Positions 1 through 8,892 of a DNA stretch of 64,000 nt are shown here, piece by piece. The notes below the pieces were generated by a model. That model did not search any database, was not told the origin of the DNA, and saw only the letters and a list, made by a program, of their open reading frames with translations. The stretch's first letter is position 1; each line of letters begins with the position of its first letter. This DNA comes from Arthrobacter nitroguajacolicus_D (lineage in GTDB: Bacteria > Actinomycetota > Actinomycetes > Actinomycetales > Micrococcaceae). The position numbers were made by a program, and so were the translations under genes. The stretch spans positions 744,001-808,000 of the forward strand of contig NZ_JAVDSH010000001.1 in assembly GCF_031455195.1 (NCBI RefSeq), written 5' to 3'.

Positions 1-164
1 TTGTGAAAGACCGGTTCGCCATCTCGCCACGTGCCATCTGGGTTCTGAATCCGCTGGTTCACGGCAACGCGGAGCTTCGCGTGCGGAGTTCCGGATTCCC
101 CGATGGTCAGTTCGGGATCTGCGACCAGGTTCCCCGCGATAGTGATAGGGATCTTTGTGTTCAT
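1..164 (-). CDS. ssb: Single-stranded DNA-binding protein, N-terminal part only
   Basis: This is the first 54 codons of a gene that runs off the left edge of the window. The start begins MNTKIPITIAGNL and continues with ADPEL and KLRVAVNQR, matching the first strands of the bacterial SSB OB-fold. The ATG at 162-164 is preceded on its strand by a GGAAGG ribosome-binding site. Elements of this kind often carry their own SSB to protect the single strand during transfer. It lies just downstream of the ArdC-like gene in the same direction. Confidence 0.85.
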   Translation of the reverse strand, partial: MNTKIPITIAGNLVADPELTIGESGTPHAKLRVAVNQRIQNPDGTWRDGEPVFH

Positions 165-216
165 GATGGGTTACCTTCCTTAGTCGACGGGCCTCTCCCG
201 ACGGACATCTGCGCAT

Positions 217-1383
217 TCAGGGACCTGCAATCTCCGGACCATTCAATGACGCGTTGGGCCCAGGGACCCCGGCATAGCTCGGACTAGCCGCCACAGAGCG
301 CTCAGCACTGGCGGCAGCGAACTTCCCTCCGAACCCAGGAGGATCCGAGACCGCCAAAATCCCCTTGGTTGCCGTGGTCACCCTCCCCAGCACCGACTTG
401 GCGATGTCGACGCGCGATGTCGGTACCCAGCCTTCTGCGGAGTCGTGCTTCAAGTCCTTCTCTGCGCTGATGACAGCGTCGGCCCAGCCAGCCAAATAGG
501 ACGCTGACTGCGGTCCACGATCGATGCCGTGCGCCCGCAGGACGGTGTAAGCAACCGACTCTGCTTCCACTTCCGCCAGGCCGCGATGGTTCGCGCTGCT
601 CCCATACAGTCGACCCAGACGGTCGTCCGGTCCGTGCAAAAGGACGTGACCGAGTTCGTGGGCGAGAACCGCCACCCGCTCCTCGTCGTTCATCCAGGCA
701 CCAACCTGAATTCGACGAGCATCAAAATCGGTATAGCCACTGGTGTAGCCGTGTTGGAATCCCGAAACCTCAACCCGGAAGCCGTGTTCCTTCGCTACAT
801 CCCGCAGGGAACTCCACAGATCACCCACGTCCGCCCCAGCTTGAGCATCCGCGCGAGGCACCAGCAGCGGCGTGCCCTCCGTTTGGGTGACGTCAAAGAC
901 AGCCCGCCCCCGCCAACCCGTGATCACGTTCCTCTTGCCTCTGCTGACGGCATCAGCAGGTGCAGTCTGATTCGCCGGCAAGAGCTTGCGCTGTCCGTCG
1001 GCCAGAATCAGTTCCTGCATCGAGGCCGTCCGGGGCGCGATCACCCAGAGCGCGTGTTCTCCCCGCAGTACCGTTCGCCCATGCCGAGCCCACTCCTTGT
1101 AGCCAGCCACCAGAGTCGGCTCTTGGGTACCGCGCTGCGCCATCTGCAGCATCAGCAGGGCGACGTTACCCCCGGAGTACCGCCACAGTGTTGCAGAGGC
1201 ATCGAGGAGGACTTGCCAGCGCGTGGGCGACTCGATGGCTTCTTCAAGTGCTGTGTGAAGTCCCCTGGTCAGGTCGGCTATGCGTTCCTCGGGTGACAAG
1301 CGAACGCTCGACGGCGGCGCGGCGGCTTCTTCAGCCCCGCTTGCGTCGGCGTTCGGTTCAGATGCAGAGGCCACGACAGCCAT
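217..1383 (-). CDS. ArdC-like antirestriction protein with ImmA/IrrE-type zincin domain
   Basis: The protein has 388 residues. The N-terminal half (about residues 30-130), including a WRYSGGNVALL stretch, resembles the ArdC single-stranded-DNA-binding domain. The centre carries AHELGHVLLHG, an HExxH zinc-peptidase motif, followed by an AEVEAES third-ligand region. ArdC-type proteins are known to protect incoming plasmid or element DNA from restriction in the new host. The start has a GAAGG ribosome-binding site. It sits between the SSB and coupling-protein genes, as expected for an early-transfer gene. The family is fairly sure; activity against any particular enzyme is inferred. Confidence 0.8.
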   Translation of the reverse strand: MAVVASASEPNADASGAEEAAAPPSSVRLSPEERIADLTRGLHTALEEAIESPTRWQVLLDASATLWRYSGGNVALLMLQMAQRGTQEPTLVAGYKEWARHGRTVLRGEHALWVIAPRTASMQELILADGQRKLLPANQTAPADAVSRGKRNVITGWRGRAVFDVTQTEGTPLLVPRADAQAGADVGDLWSSLRDVAKEHGFRVEVSGFQHGYTSGYTDFDARRIQVGAWMNDEERVAVLAHELGHVLLHGPDDRLGRLYGSSANHRGLAEVEAESVAYTVLRAHGIDRGPQSASYLAGWADAVISAEKDLKHDSAEGWVPTSRVDIAKSVLGRVTTATKGILAVSDPPGFGGKFAAASAERSVAASPSYAGVPGPNASLNGPEIAGP

Positions 1384-1458
1384 CCTTCGTGCTTCTCGAC
1401 AGCCCTATGAAGGGATCACCTATTCATGTCGAGCGAACCTGGCAACGGCATGACGGAA

Positions 1459-1959
1459 TCAGCTGCTGGTCTGGTGGGTGCCCAGCTTCCAGTCCTCGAA
1501 GTCCGGCTCGGCTGGCACGATCCTCATGACCGGTTCCTTGTGACTCTGCAACCCGACGCACCCGGCTGTCCGCGTGTGGGTTCGGAGACGCTCGACGCCG
1601 TGTGGCAGCCTCTCGTGGAACGCCAGCGGCCCGAATCCCGAGTCATCGGACGTGAAAGAAGCTGCTTCCGCCCGCTGAAGTGCATACAGCTCGGCCACTA
1701 TCTCCGAGTGCCGCCACCAACAATCCGGCACCACCGACGTCGTCAGATGATATGTCGCAACGAACCACCGCACCCAGTCAAAGAGGCTCTGCCACACCAT
1801 CTCCGCCTGCGCCGATGACATGTCCCTCCAGCGATGGGTGACCCCCACATTGCGCGGCGACGGCTGGAACGAGGAACGGAACAGTTCCGCGGTTAGTTCA
1901 TCATCCAAGTCAGATATACGCCCCACCTCGAAGTCAGAATCATCCGCTTGAGTGCTCAC
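1459..1959 (-). CDS. Small mobile-element protein, DUF4913-like
   Basis: This 166-residue acidic protein has no membrane segment. Its centre (about residues 55-95) reads SLFDWVRWFVATYH then CWWRHSEIVAELYALQ, which recalls DUF4913 proteins of actinobacterial plasmids and conjugative elements. Their function is unknown. Its GTG start overlaps the stop of the coupling-protein gene in a GTGA, so the two are probably co-translated. The family match is by eye only. Confidence 0.55.
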   Translation of the reverse strand: MSTQADDSDFEVGRISDLDDELTAELFRSSFQPSPRNVGVTHRWRDMSSAQAEMVWQSLFDWVRWFVATYHLTTSVVPDCWWRHSEIVAELYALQRAEAASFTSDDSGFGPLAFHERLPHGVERLRTHTRTAGCVGLQSHKEPVMRIVPAEPDFEDWKLGTHQTSS

Positions 1960-3758
1960 GGTTCAACCTCGCTGTCTGCTGCCTGCCTACTCAGATGACC
2001 AGCAGCCAACTCCCGCTCCGTCGCCAGCTTCGACCTTCCTAGCTCAGCAGCATCCTTGCGCCTATGCCAGTCCCGGAGATCCAGAAGGATCGGCCTTGTC
2101 CGGCGCCCGAGCATCAGTGCAGTCCCGACCGGCAGCCTCCGAATCTCGTCCAAGCGAATAACCGGACTCTCCCTGATCTGTTCGCCGTCCTGACGGCCCT
2201 GAGACGACCAGGAACGAGTGTTCAGAATGAGGCTCCGCTCCCCCAGCAGGCCCGCCAGCGAGCGCAGGTCACGTTCATCCGATCCCCCGCCAAAGATCAC
2301 CTTGATGATTGCAGAATCCCAGATGGTGGCCGCCTCTTCGATCGACCATCCGCTCCGCGCCTGCGAGAGCGATTGCAGAACCACGAGCGTAGAGATGCCA
2401 ATGCCACCACCATCAGAGAGCACTACCGGCAGACCCGGCCACGGTGACAAATTGGCTATTTCGTCGAGAATCAGGGAAAGCGGCGGATCGAGTCGACCTC
2501 CAGGTGAGACAAAAGCCAGCTCACGCGCAGCGTTATCGATGTCGTCAATCAGAGCCGAGAGGTAAGGACCAGCGGCCGCAGCTCCTGAGCGGGTCCCAAT
2601 AAGGTAGAGAGTCCCCCGTTGCCTGATGAAGCTCTTGGGATCAAACTCTTGAGCTTCGTCTTGTGGGTCCAGTGCCGCCAGTACCCTCGGAGATGAGAGT
2701 GGAGCCACGGCTGCTGAGACCCCGATCCAGGAGTTGGAGGTGTTCCTTGGGTCGTCTTCCAAGATCCCCATCAGATCTGCTTGCCACCCCAACGCCGCAC
2801 CGGGACGGCCCAGAATATCCAGCGCCTCCCGAGCCAACACTGGGCTGGACGACCATCTGCGGAATGCGGCTATTCCCTCCCCTGACAGAGCTGCCGCATG
2901 GAGCAGGCACTGGAGCACGATCAGCGAGCGCTTTTGCCATGCAGCATTTTCGCCCTTCATCTCTGTATCTGCGGTGATCACAAGAGCCCGTCGGGTTGCG
3001 ATATCCGGGTCACCGCAACCACGTACCGGCGACCAGCGCAGCGTCGTTGGCAGACCCGACATCCCCTGAGGATCAAAGACTGTAACCGGCCGTCCATCAG
3101 ACATCCGCGCTCGCATCGTGACCACCAGGTTGTCGGCTCGCGTGGATGTGGTGACAACAGCACCGGGCGCGTCGAGAATCGCGTTGATGACCACATACAG
3201 CCCTTTGCCCGACCGAGGAGCCCCTTGAATGACCATCGACTCTTCAGTGGAAACATGGATGGTCACCCCACGAGAGCGTCCAAGTGTCCACGAAACATCG
3301 TGAATGCTCGGCTTGCTGAGGCCCGGGCGAGTGTATTGCCCACGCTTGCGAACCGCTCTGGCTCCGAAGTCCCGAAGTATCTCTGCCCGGCCAGCGACGC
3401 CATCCCTACTCAGGATGTCCTGCCGCAGCCACGCGCCGGACTGTTTCCAGGTTCTCCACGCCAGCGTCGACCCGGCTGCGAGCGCCGCAAGCAACGTGAG
3501 GACGACTCCCACAATCCACCAGACTGCAGCCATTTCCAAGGTGCAGTTTTGGGAGGTACCTAGAATCCAGTCCGAACGGCCTGCAATCAGACCTACGCCT
3601 GCAGCGGGGTTGAAGAACGACGACGGCCTGCCGCCGCAGAGCCCGGCGCCGGCAAGCTTCGCGGCTGATTGGACCAAGAGACAGAAAGCCATGTAGCCGG
3701 TCAAAGCCCAGAGTCCAGCGGAGACCATGGGACTGCTGCTACGCGATCTCGTCCTCAC
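1956..3758 (-). CDS. VirD4/TraG-type conjugative coupling ATPase
   Basis: The protein has 600 residues, with two hydrophobic segments near the N terminus (about 15-35 and 75-100). A Walker A motif (GAPRSGKG) follows near residue 180 and a Walker B-like stretch (LILDEIANL) near residue 430. This is the layout of type IV coupling proteins, which bring the relaxase-DNA complex to the secretion channel at the inner membrane. The GTG start overlaps the stop of the upstream VirB4-like gene (GTGA). It belongs to the leftward run of overlapping transfer genes from 8.4 kb to 1.4 kb. Confidence 0.88.
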   Translation of the reverse strand: MRTRSRSSSPMVSAGLWALTGYMAFCLLVQSAAKLAGAGLCGGRPSSFFNPAAGVGLIAGRSDWILGTSQNCTLEMAAVWWIVGVVLTLLAALAAGSTLAWRTWKQSGAWLRQDILSRDGVAGRAEILRDFGARAVRKRGQYTRPGLSKPSIHDVSWTLGRSRGVTIHVSTEESMVIQGAPRSGKGLYVVINAILDAPGAVVTTSTRADNLVVTMRARMSDGRPVTVFDPQGMSGLPTTLRWSPVRGCGDPDIATRRALVITADTEMKGENAAWQKRSLIVLQCLLHAAALSGEGIAAFRRWSSSPVLAREALDILGRPGAALGWQADLMGILEDDPRNTSNSWIGVSAAVAPLSSPRVLAALDPQDEAQEFDPKSFIRQRGTLYLIGTRSGAAAAGPYLSALIDDIDNAARELAFVSPGGRLDPPLSLILDEIANLSPWPGLPVVLSDGGGIGISTLVVLQSLSQARSGWSIEEAATIWDSAIIKVIFGGGSDERDLRSLAGLLGERSLILNTRSWSSQGRQDGEQIRESPVIRLDEIRRLPVGTALMLGRRTRPILLDLRDWHRRKDAAELGRSKLATERELAAGHLSRQAADSEVEP

Positions 3759-5215
3759 AGGTGCATCCGGTCATCGGTGCCAAACACTTCCAGCTCGTCC
3801 GTGGTCACTCTGTTGGCGACAATGAACGAGCGATTTCCAACCTTCCAGAGCCCAACGCCCTTCGGTAGGTTCTCGACGTGCTCGCACTCAGCTTCTGTGA
3901 GCCCCAGGGCTTCTTTGGTGAGACGCATGGCATCATGCTTCTGCCGATAGATGATGCGTGTGTCCGCTTCGGTTAGCAGTCCCAGGGCTTTCTGACGATG
4001 TCCGCTCGTGCTGTCCCCGATCTCATTGAGGTCAGCCACCTTATGCATGATGAGGAGGTTCGCAATCCCGTAGGTTCTCGCAAGGCGCCATTGCTCGCTC
4101 ATCTTGGCCAACATGTAGGGATCGGCGAGCATCCGCCAACCTTCGTCGTACACCACAAGCCGCTTACCGCCGTCGGGGTTTGTCACTGCAGCTTCCAGCC
4201 AAGTGGCGCTGCAGGCAGCGGCGAGAGACAACGCTTGCTCCGACGCGCCGATGAGCGCAGACGTGTCCATCACCATCATTGGCGCGTCGGCATCGAAGGC
4301 AACCGTAGATGGCGCATCGAACATGCCTTCCAAGTCGCCAGAGACTGTGCGCCGCAGCGAGTGACTGACTGACGCTCCACCGTCCTTGCCAACAAGGGCC
4401 AGCGTTTCGGCGGAAGGCCTCATCAGATGGTCCAGGACCATAGGGAGGGTCGGCGTCGAGTTTTCCGCGGTGGTTTCCATCAGGGCCATGTCGAGAGCGG
4501 TGTGCTCGACGGGATGCAACGGTGTGCCCTGCCGCATAAGAGACACCAAGGCCACTATCAGTTGCCGGCGTCGCTGCCGGACGACGGCCTTCCACTGGGT
4601 GTCAGATAGTGAGCTGGGCCGCGGACCCGCATCCAAGGGATTCACACGAGCAGTGCGTCCAGGGCCAACAGAAATGACTTTGCCGCCCACAGCCTTGGCC
4701 ACCGGCACCCATTCACCTTTGGGATCCGATGCAACGGCCGCCTTCCGTCCCAACGTTATGGAACGAGCAACCAGCGATTTTCCACACATCGACTTGCCGG
4801 TGCCTACCGTGCCAATCACGACTATCGAAGGACCGCTGATGATTCCTTTGTCGTACAGAATCCACGGATCGTAGGAAAAGGCTCCCGAACCAAAGACGTC
4901 AGTTCCTATGTAGGTTCCCTCGTGGCCAAGTCCCGACTCCGTGATGAAGGGGTAGGCCGCCGCGAAGGTCATGGTCGAGGCGCGGTGAGGTGCCGGCCGC
5001 AGTCTATGCGGTCCCCATAGTGACTGCGGTTCCCTGCTCCCCCAGTCGCCGACAAGGCGCTCGCGGTCACTGCGCCTTTCCAAGGCTTCGTCGATACGCT
5101 GCCCGAGTGTGCGCTTAAGTGGCAATGACTCAGCGGTTTCCGCCTTCCTGAGACTCTTGCGTTCGGCGCGAGTCCCCGACGGCGTATAGGTCACCTCTTG
5201 GTTCTTGAGACTCAT
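3755..5215 (-). CDS. VirB4-like type IV secretion ATPase
   Basis: This 486-residue cytosolic protein has a Walker A motif (GTVGTGKSMCGKS) around residue 135 and a Walker B-type stretch (LVVYDEGWRML) near residue 350. HKVADL follows in the typical place for VirB4/TraE ATPases. It lacks the long N-terminal domain of full VirB4. In this actinobacterial family that part is probably supplied by the adjacent SCO6880-type protein. The ATG overlaps the stop of that gene (ATGA). The expected role is to power pilus or channel assembly. Confidence 0.85.
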   Translation of the reverse strand: MSLKNQEVTYTPSGTRAERKSLRKAETAESLPLKRTLGQRIDEALERRSDRERLVGDWGSREPQSLWGPHRLRPAPHRASTMTFAAAYPFITESGLGHEGTYIGTDVFGSGAFSYDPWILYDKGIISGPSIVVIGTVGTGKSMCGKSLVARSITLGRKAAVASDPKGEWVPVAKAVGGKVISVGPGRTARVNPLDAGPRPSSLSDTQWKAVVRQRRRQLIVALVSLMRQGTPLHPVEHTALDMALMETTAENSTPTLPMVLDHLMRPSAETLALVGKDGGASVSHSLRRTVSGDLEGMFDAPSTVAFDADAPMMVMDTSALIGASEQALSLAAACSATWLEAAVTNPDGGKRLVVYDEGWRMLADPYMLAKMSEQWRLARTYGIANLLIMHKVADLNEIGDSTSGHRQKALGLLTEADTRIIYRQKHDAMRLTKEALGLTEAECEHVENLPKGVGLWKVGNRSFIVANRVTTDELEVFGTDDRMHL

Positions 5216-6702
5216 CGCAATCCCCTACCCAAGGGCAGTCCACCCGCAATAAAGGCTGCCCATTGTTGCCCGGCCAGCAATCGAAGTTCAACGAATGCAC
5301 CGGCCGCTGCGGACTCGAGTTCATGGCGGTGTCGGGCCAAGTCCTCCAAGGACGCTGCGGTGATCGTCACGAAGGCCGTCGGACGTACATCGCCATGCCC
5401 GGCAACGATCTCCTCTTCCCGTTGCGATACTTCTTCTTCCTCGGCTCGTTGCTCCCGTGTCGTTGGCCGGTCGAACCTGGCATTAATCCTGCGACGGGTT
5501 TCGTGGGCTTCCTGGGCCGATCGGATGTCCCGCAACGCCTCCAAAGTTGGAACAGCCCGGATCACCTGCGTGACCGTGTGCCGGAAGTCGCCGATGTAGA
5601 CCAGCGGGTGCAGGAAGCCGGGGTACACCTTTTGCCGCGGCCACTCTGCGACCCAGAAAGTCTGATGAAACCCGGAGTCCGTGCGGAGGTAAGTCCAGTG
5701 CTCCTCCACGGCCATCGGGCTTGAACTCAGTCGCCGCTTTACCGCTGGCTGGTCACTCTCCGGGTCGCCGTCATTCTTAGTCGACCCTCGGGAGACGGTT
5801 TCAGGGTCAAAGGAACCTCTGAACACCTCAAGTAGCCGGGACTCCGATAGCCACTCGTCCACCCGGACTCCATGAGTTGCCAGGGATGTAGTGATTGCCT
5901 GTACCTCCAAACGCAGAACACGCTCGAGTCCGGCTGTCCCTCCGCCCGATTCTTTGATGCGCCTCCTCGACTTAGCTGTATCCACCACGACGGACAACAA
6001 CACGTCGTGGCTCATGGCGGATCCAGCTGCAGCTATCAGGTCCTGATAGGCCAACTCGCCCCACGAATTGCCGCCAGGTCGGCCGCCACTTTTCACGATG
6101 GTGTGGTCGTAGAAGACCTGGAGCGCTGAGGAAGGATACGGAACCGTGTAATCCTGAACGGCGATTCTTGCTATGTCCGAGCGTTGGGCGAGTCCAGCTT
6201 GCACGCGCGACCATGCTTGGGCGGCCCACGCTTTGTCGTCATCGTCGAGAAGAGCGAATGACCTCGTGGTACAGCGCAAGACGACCGTCGCTTCCTTACC
6301 CTGAGGGTCGACGATAAAGCACTCGCCACGTCGGGTCCTCTGAAGCTTGAGGCTGCCGAGTCCACCTGGCAGTGCGAGCTTCCCTGCTTTCAATGCCTTC
6401 TCAGGACGGGCGAGGTAACGAGTCTGGCCCAGGATCAAACGCACGAAGAACAGCGTGATGAGGCTGATCCAGATTGGATACGGGATTCGAGCGTGTTGGA
6501 GCACCCCCATGAGCATGAGCAGCAGCCAGATGGGACTCATCGTTGTCAGTCCGACCGGGCCACCCGTTGCAGAGGCGATGATCGCCGTCAGGATGCCGAG
6601 GGTTAGTAACACGAGCTGGTACCACTTCAGACCCATGAATATGCCGCGACGCTCATACCTGGGAAATTTGACGGCCTCAAGGGCGCGCGTATCTTCAGTC
6701 AT
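5212..6702 (-). CDS. SCO6880-type conjugation protein (PrgI/VirB3-like N terminus)
   Basis: The protein has 496 residues. After about 22 residues come two closely spaced membrane segments (about 25-45 and 50-85), then a long soluble region. This matches SCO6880-family proteins of actinobacterial conjugative elements, in which a VirB3/PrgI-like membrane part is joined to a VirB4-N-like part. It overlaps both neighbours, the TrbL-like gene upstream and the VirB4-like ATPase downstream, consistent with one translation-coupled operon. The role in mating-pair formation is inferred from the family. Confidence 0.8.
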   Translation of the reverse strand: MTEDTRALEAVKFPRYERRGIFMGLKWYQLVLLTLGILTAIIASATGGPVGLTTMSPIWLLLMLMGVLQHARIPYPIWISLITLFFVRLILGQTRYLARPEKALKAGKLALPGGLGSLKLQRTRRGECFIVDPQGKEATVVLRCTTRSFALLDDDDKAWAAQAWSRVQAGLAQRSDIARIAVQDYTVPYPSSALQVFYDHTIVKSGGRPGGNSWGELAYQDLIAAAGSAMSHDVLLSVVVDTAKSRRRIKESGGGTAGLERVLRLEVQAITTSLATHGVRVDEWLSESRLLEVFRGSFDPETVSRGSTKNDGDPESDQPAVKRRLSSSPMAVEEHWTYLRTDSGFHQTFWVAEWPRQKVYPGFLHPLVYIGDFRHTVTQVIRAVPTLEALRDIRSAQEAHETRRRINARFDRPTTREQRAEEEEVSQREEEIVAGHGDVRPTAFVTITAASLEDLARHRHELESAAAGAFVELRLLAGQQWAAFIAGGLPLGRGLR

Positions 6703-8113
6703 GTGGTTTCTCCGGAGGGAAGTGCCCCTCAGAAGCCTTGGGCCTGATGGGCGGCAATTGGGATGTGGGCAGCGCGCTGCCGGGACTTCGCACTTCGGGC
6801 TGCCGAGGGTTTCTGGGGGCGTTTGTCCTAGGCGGTCCGGCGGCAGGGTTCCGGCCCGTCGGCGAAGGTGTCGCAGACGACGCTTGCTTACTCTGCTCGG
6901 TGACGACCTCTCCGCTCACCACGTCGTCCTGCCTGGCGGCGCCTCCGCGAGCAAAGTTTGCTCCGTACGATGCCGAAGCGTTTACACCTGAGGTGAGTAT
7001 CGGCGTCGTACTCGTCAGGCTTCGCGGCAGGGGCACTGAAGGAGGAAGGACGCGCGTGGGGATGTCTCTGCGACTTGAGGGAATTGGTCGAGCTAGTGAC
7101 GATCTGCCCAGCATTGATGCAATCGTCATGCGGCCACCGAGTTGTCGACTGATCTGTCTGGAGGTAACGCTGCTGCTGCGAGCAAGAACGTGGCCGCCGC
7201 CAGCGGTTTGAGCCGCGGCTGCCAGTTCGCCACCCGCAAAGCTCACCAGCCTCAGCGCCATCAATGGTGCTCCGCAGGCAAGGACCATGCCGACTGTGCC
7301 GGCGGCCAACCCTGCAAAGGACGTCGAATCCGCAAACAGCTTGATGGCAGCTGCAAGAATCGTCGCTGCCAGAGGTTTCGCCAACAAGAGCGCGACGACG
7401 ACTTCGCACCACCGCCCGGCCCAGGCCTTTGACTTCGCCCACGGCATCATCATGAGGGCGACCGGCGCGACAGCTGCCAGGACGGCGAGGGCGAACGTTC
7501 TGAAGATCATCGAGCACATGAGGATGAACGCCAGAATCCACACGACGATGACTGCCATTACGGTCACTATCGCGCCGCCGAGTGCGCCGCCTTGGTTGCC
7601 AGGCGCGAGGGAGATGACGTTCCATTCCCGCTCGGAGCCTTCTGGCGCTCGTTCGAAACCGAAGAGCCGCATGAACACGACGTAAGGGTCGGTCCCAATC
7701 GACTCCAAGAGAGCGGTCGAAGCAGAGTCGGTCACTCGGGTGAGCTGTTGTACAAGGTAAACGGCCGCGGCAACCAGAGGAACAGCTGCAGCTCCCCCAA
7801 CCAGTGCTCTGATCAGCCGACGAGGTTGCTGGCTAATCAGTCCGGAGAGAAGTTGAAGGATCATCACAACCACCAGCGGAGTCATCATCACGATGACCCA
7901 CCAGTTGGTCAGTCCGCCGATGGCTGCCCACTGCGAATCGTCGACTTCGGAAACGCTGAAGGCTCCAGTGATAAATCCCCACATCCATGAGGCGATGTTC
8001 TGAAGGACGTTGGCGAAGATTGCAGTGATGGAACCTTGGACGCCGTCGTTGGTCTGGGAAACCAGTCCGCAACCCGGCGGCCACCAACCGTTGAGGTCAC
8101 ACTCGATAGGCAT
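6695..8113 (-). CDS. TrbL/VirB6-like polytopic membrane protein of the transfer channel
   Basis: The protein has 472 residues with several long hydrophobic segments between about residues 70 and 300. A proline-, serine- and arginine-rich tail (about 320-472) carries no clear fold. That shape, and its place beside the SCO6880 and VirB4-like genes, fits the TrbL/VirB6 group forming the inner-membrane pore of type IV secretion. It overlaps the next gene by 8 bases and starts 12 bases after the upstream small membrane gene stops. Primary-sequence similarity in this group is low, so position and topology carry the call. Confidence 0.75.
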   Translation of the reverse strand: MPIECDLNGWWPPGCGLVSQTNDGVQGSITAIFANVLQNIASWMWGFITGAFSVSEVDDSQWAAIGGLTNWWVIVMMTPLVVVMILQLLSGLISQQPRRLIRALVGGAAAVPLVAAAVYLVQQLTRVTDSASTALLESIGTDPYVVFMRLFGFERAPEGSEREWNVISLAPGNQGGALGGAIVTVMAVIVVWILAFILMCSMIFRTFALAVLAAVAPVALMMMPWAKSKAWAGRWCEVVVALLLAKPLAATILAAAIKLFADSTSFAGLAAGTVGMVLACGAPLMALRLVSFAGGELAAAAQTAGGGHVLARSSSVTSRQISRQLGGRMTIASMLGRSSLARPIPSSRRDIPTRVLPPSVPLPRSLTSTTPILTSGVNASASYGANFARGGAARQDDVVSGEVVTEQSKQASSATPSPTGRNPAAGPPRTNAPRNPRQPEVRSPGSALPTSQLPPIRPKASEGHFPPEKPHD

Positions 8114-8125
8114 GATCGCGAGCGG

Positions 8126-8413
8126 CTAGAAGCCCAATGGAAAGGCCGTCTGCGACCAGAGTATGTATCCGTTGATGCCGCCGAGGATTGCCGCGACTGG
8201 GCCTGTCCAAAGCAGGATCACCCCACCGCCGGAGGCCAAGCGCGACGATTGGCTCAGCTTGCCGGCCAACAGCATCGCAGCTCCGATGATCGCCACGATC
8301 GCAATCACGATGAAGGCGCCGACGAGGATGCCGCCGCCGATCTGCTTGAGGGACTCAAGAAAAGGAAAATTCGCGTTTGGTGTGATCCCAGGATCCACCG
8401 CTGCCAGTACCAT
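8126..8413 (-). CDS. Small two- or three-helix membrane protein of the transfer operon, DUF6112-like
   Basis: About 95 residues. The N-terminal part reads GITPNANFPFLESLKQIG, followed by three hydrophobic stretches separated by a short KLSQSSRLASGGG loop. This layout recalls DUF6112 and VirB2-like proteins that lie beside TrbL and SCO6880 genes in actinobacterial elements. I chose the ATG at 8413 because a GGAG lies 6 bases upstream. The frame is open to a TTG at 8440. It is the first gene of the left transfer block. Confidence 0.65.
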   Translation of the reverse strand: MVLAAVDPGITPNANFPFLESLKQIGGGILVGAFIVIAIVAIIGAAMLLAGKLSQSSRLASGGGVILLWTGPVAAILGGINGYILWSQTAFPLGF

Positions 8414-8610
8414 CTGGTGCTCCATCCAGTCGTCGTCCAATGGAATGAGCTGATTGAGCTCACGACTTCATGGAGGTGAAGGGAGGGGACGACATGACCT
8501 TTCGCCCCGGCCGACCTCCGCCTGGGCGATAGGGCAGTGCCGAGCCTTTGACAGCACGGAGGGAGTGAAGGGGTCTTGGAACAAAGGCAGCACTTGCTAA
8601 GTACCGCTGA

Positions 8611-8640
8611 GCACTCGGTCAGTTCTGCCTGACCGAGTGC
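8611..8640. repeat. Perfect 12-bp inverted repeat with 6-base loop
   Basis: The arms GCACTCGGTCAG and CTGACCGAGTGC (8611-8622 and 8629-8640) pair perfectly around TTCTGC. No T-run follows on either strand, so it is a poor intrinsic terminator. It could bind a protein, block read-through between divergent units, or be a relic of the cargo insertion. Confidence 0.7.
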
Positions 8641-8677
8641 CGATCAACCCATCCCCGGACAGTGTCTCCAGATACAG

Positions 8678-8726
8678 TTAGAAACACAGAGGGGTGGTAA
8701 ATGATGACAAAGTTGATAGTCCGTGA
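8678..8726 (+). repeat. Leader repeat B, copy 1 (ribosome-binding site plus MTKLIVR start)
   Basis: This segment closely matches 14531-14578. The last 24 bases (8703-8726) are identical to 14555-14578. The match includes a TAGAAA-like stretch, a G-rich ribosome-binding site and the first codons of a reading frame MTKLIVR. In this copy the frame ends after 20 codons, so only the start is kept. It lies about 170 bases before the HEPN-like gene. Confidence 0.8.
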
Positions 8727-8892
8727 TCTTGTTGGACCCCCACTCCCCTGTCTCAGAGCGGGGTGACAGATGGATCGGAAACCCTTGGAAGGACATAAAC
8801 GATTCGTCGCTCTACAGATGCGCGCTGATTTCGTGAGCGAACTCGGCAGAAACAGCGCGGTTCGATAAAGAATCTGCAGTTACGATGAGCCA

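Larger units (their letters stand above)
8414..8892. other. Non-coding boundary between transfer operon and defence cargo
   Basis: No convincing gene is visible here. It should hold the leader of the leftward transfer operon and the promoter of the rightward HEPN-like gene. It contains a perfect 12-bp hairpin (8611-8640) and one copy of a repeated leader (8678-8726), followed by a short decayed reading frame that begins MTKLIVRDL at 8706 and stops after 20 codons. The start of the next gene at 8893 has no strong ribosome-binding site. Confidence 0.6.

Noticed and set aside
529..1296. 255-residue plus-strand frame opposite the ArdC-like gene
   Set aside because: The minus strand has a clear HExxH zincin and family-like N terminus, so the plus frame is a shadow.
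8414..8892. Origin of transfer (oriT) at the left cargo boundary
   Set aside because: A perfect hairpin is present, but no relaxase gene is adjacent and no known nick-site motif is visible, so an oriT call is not supported.
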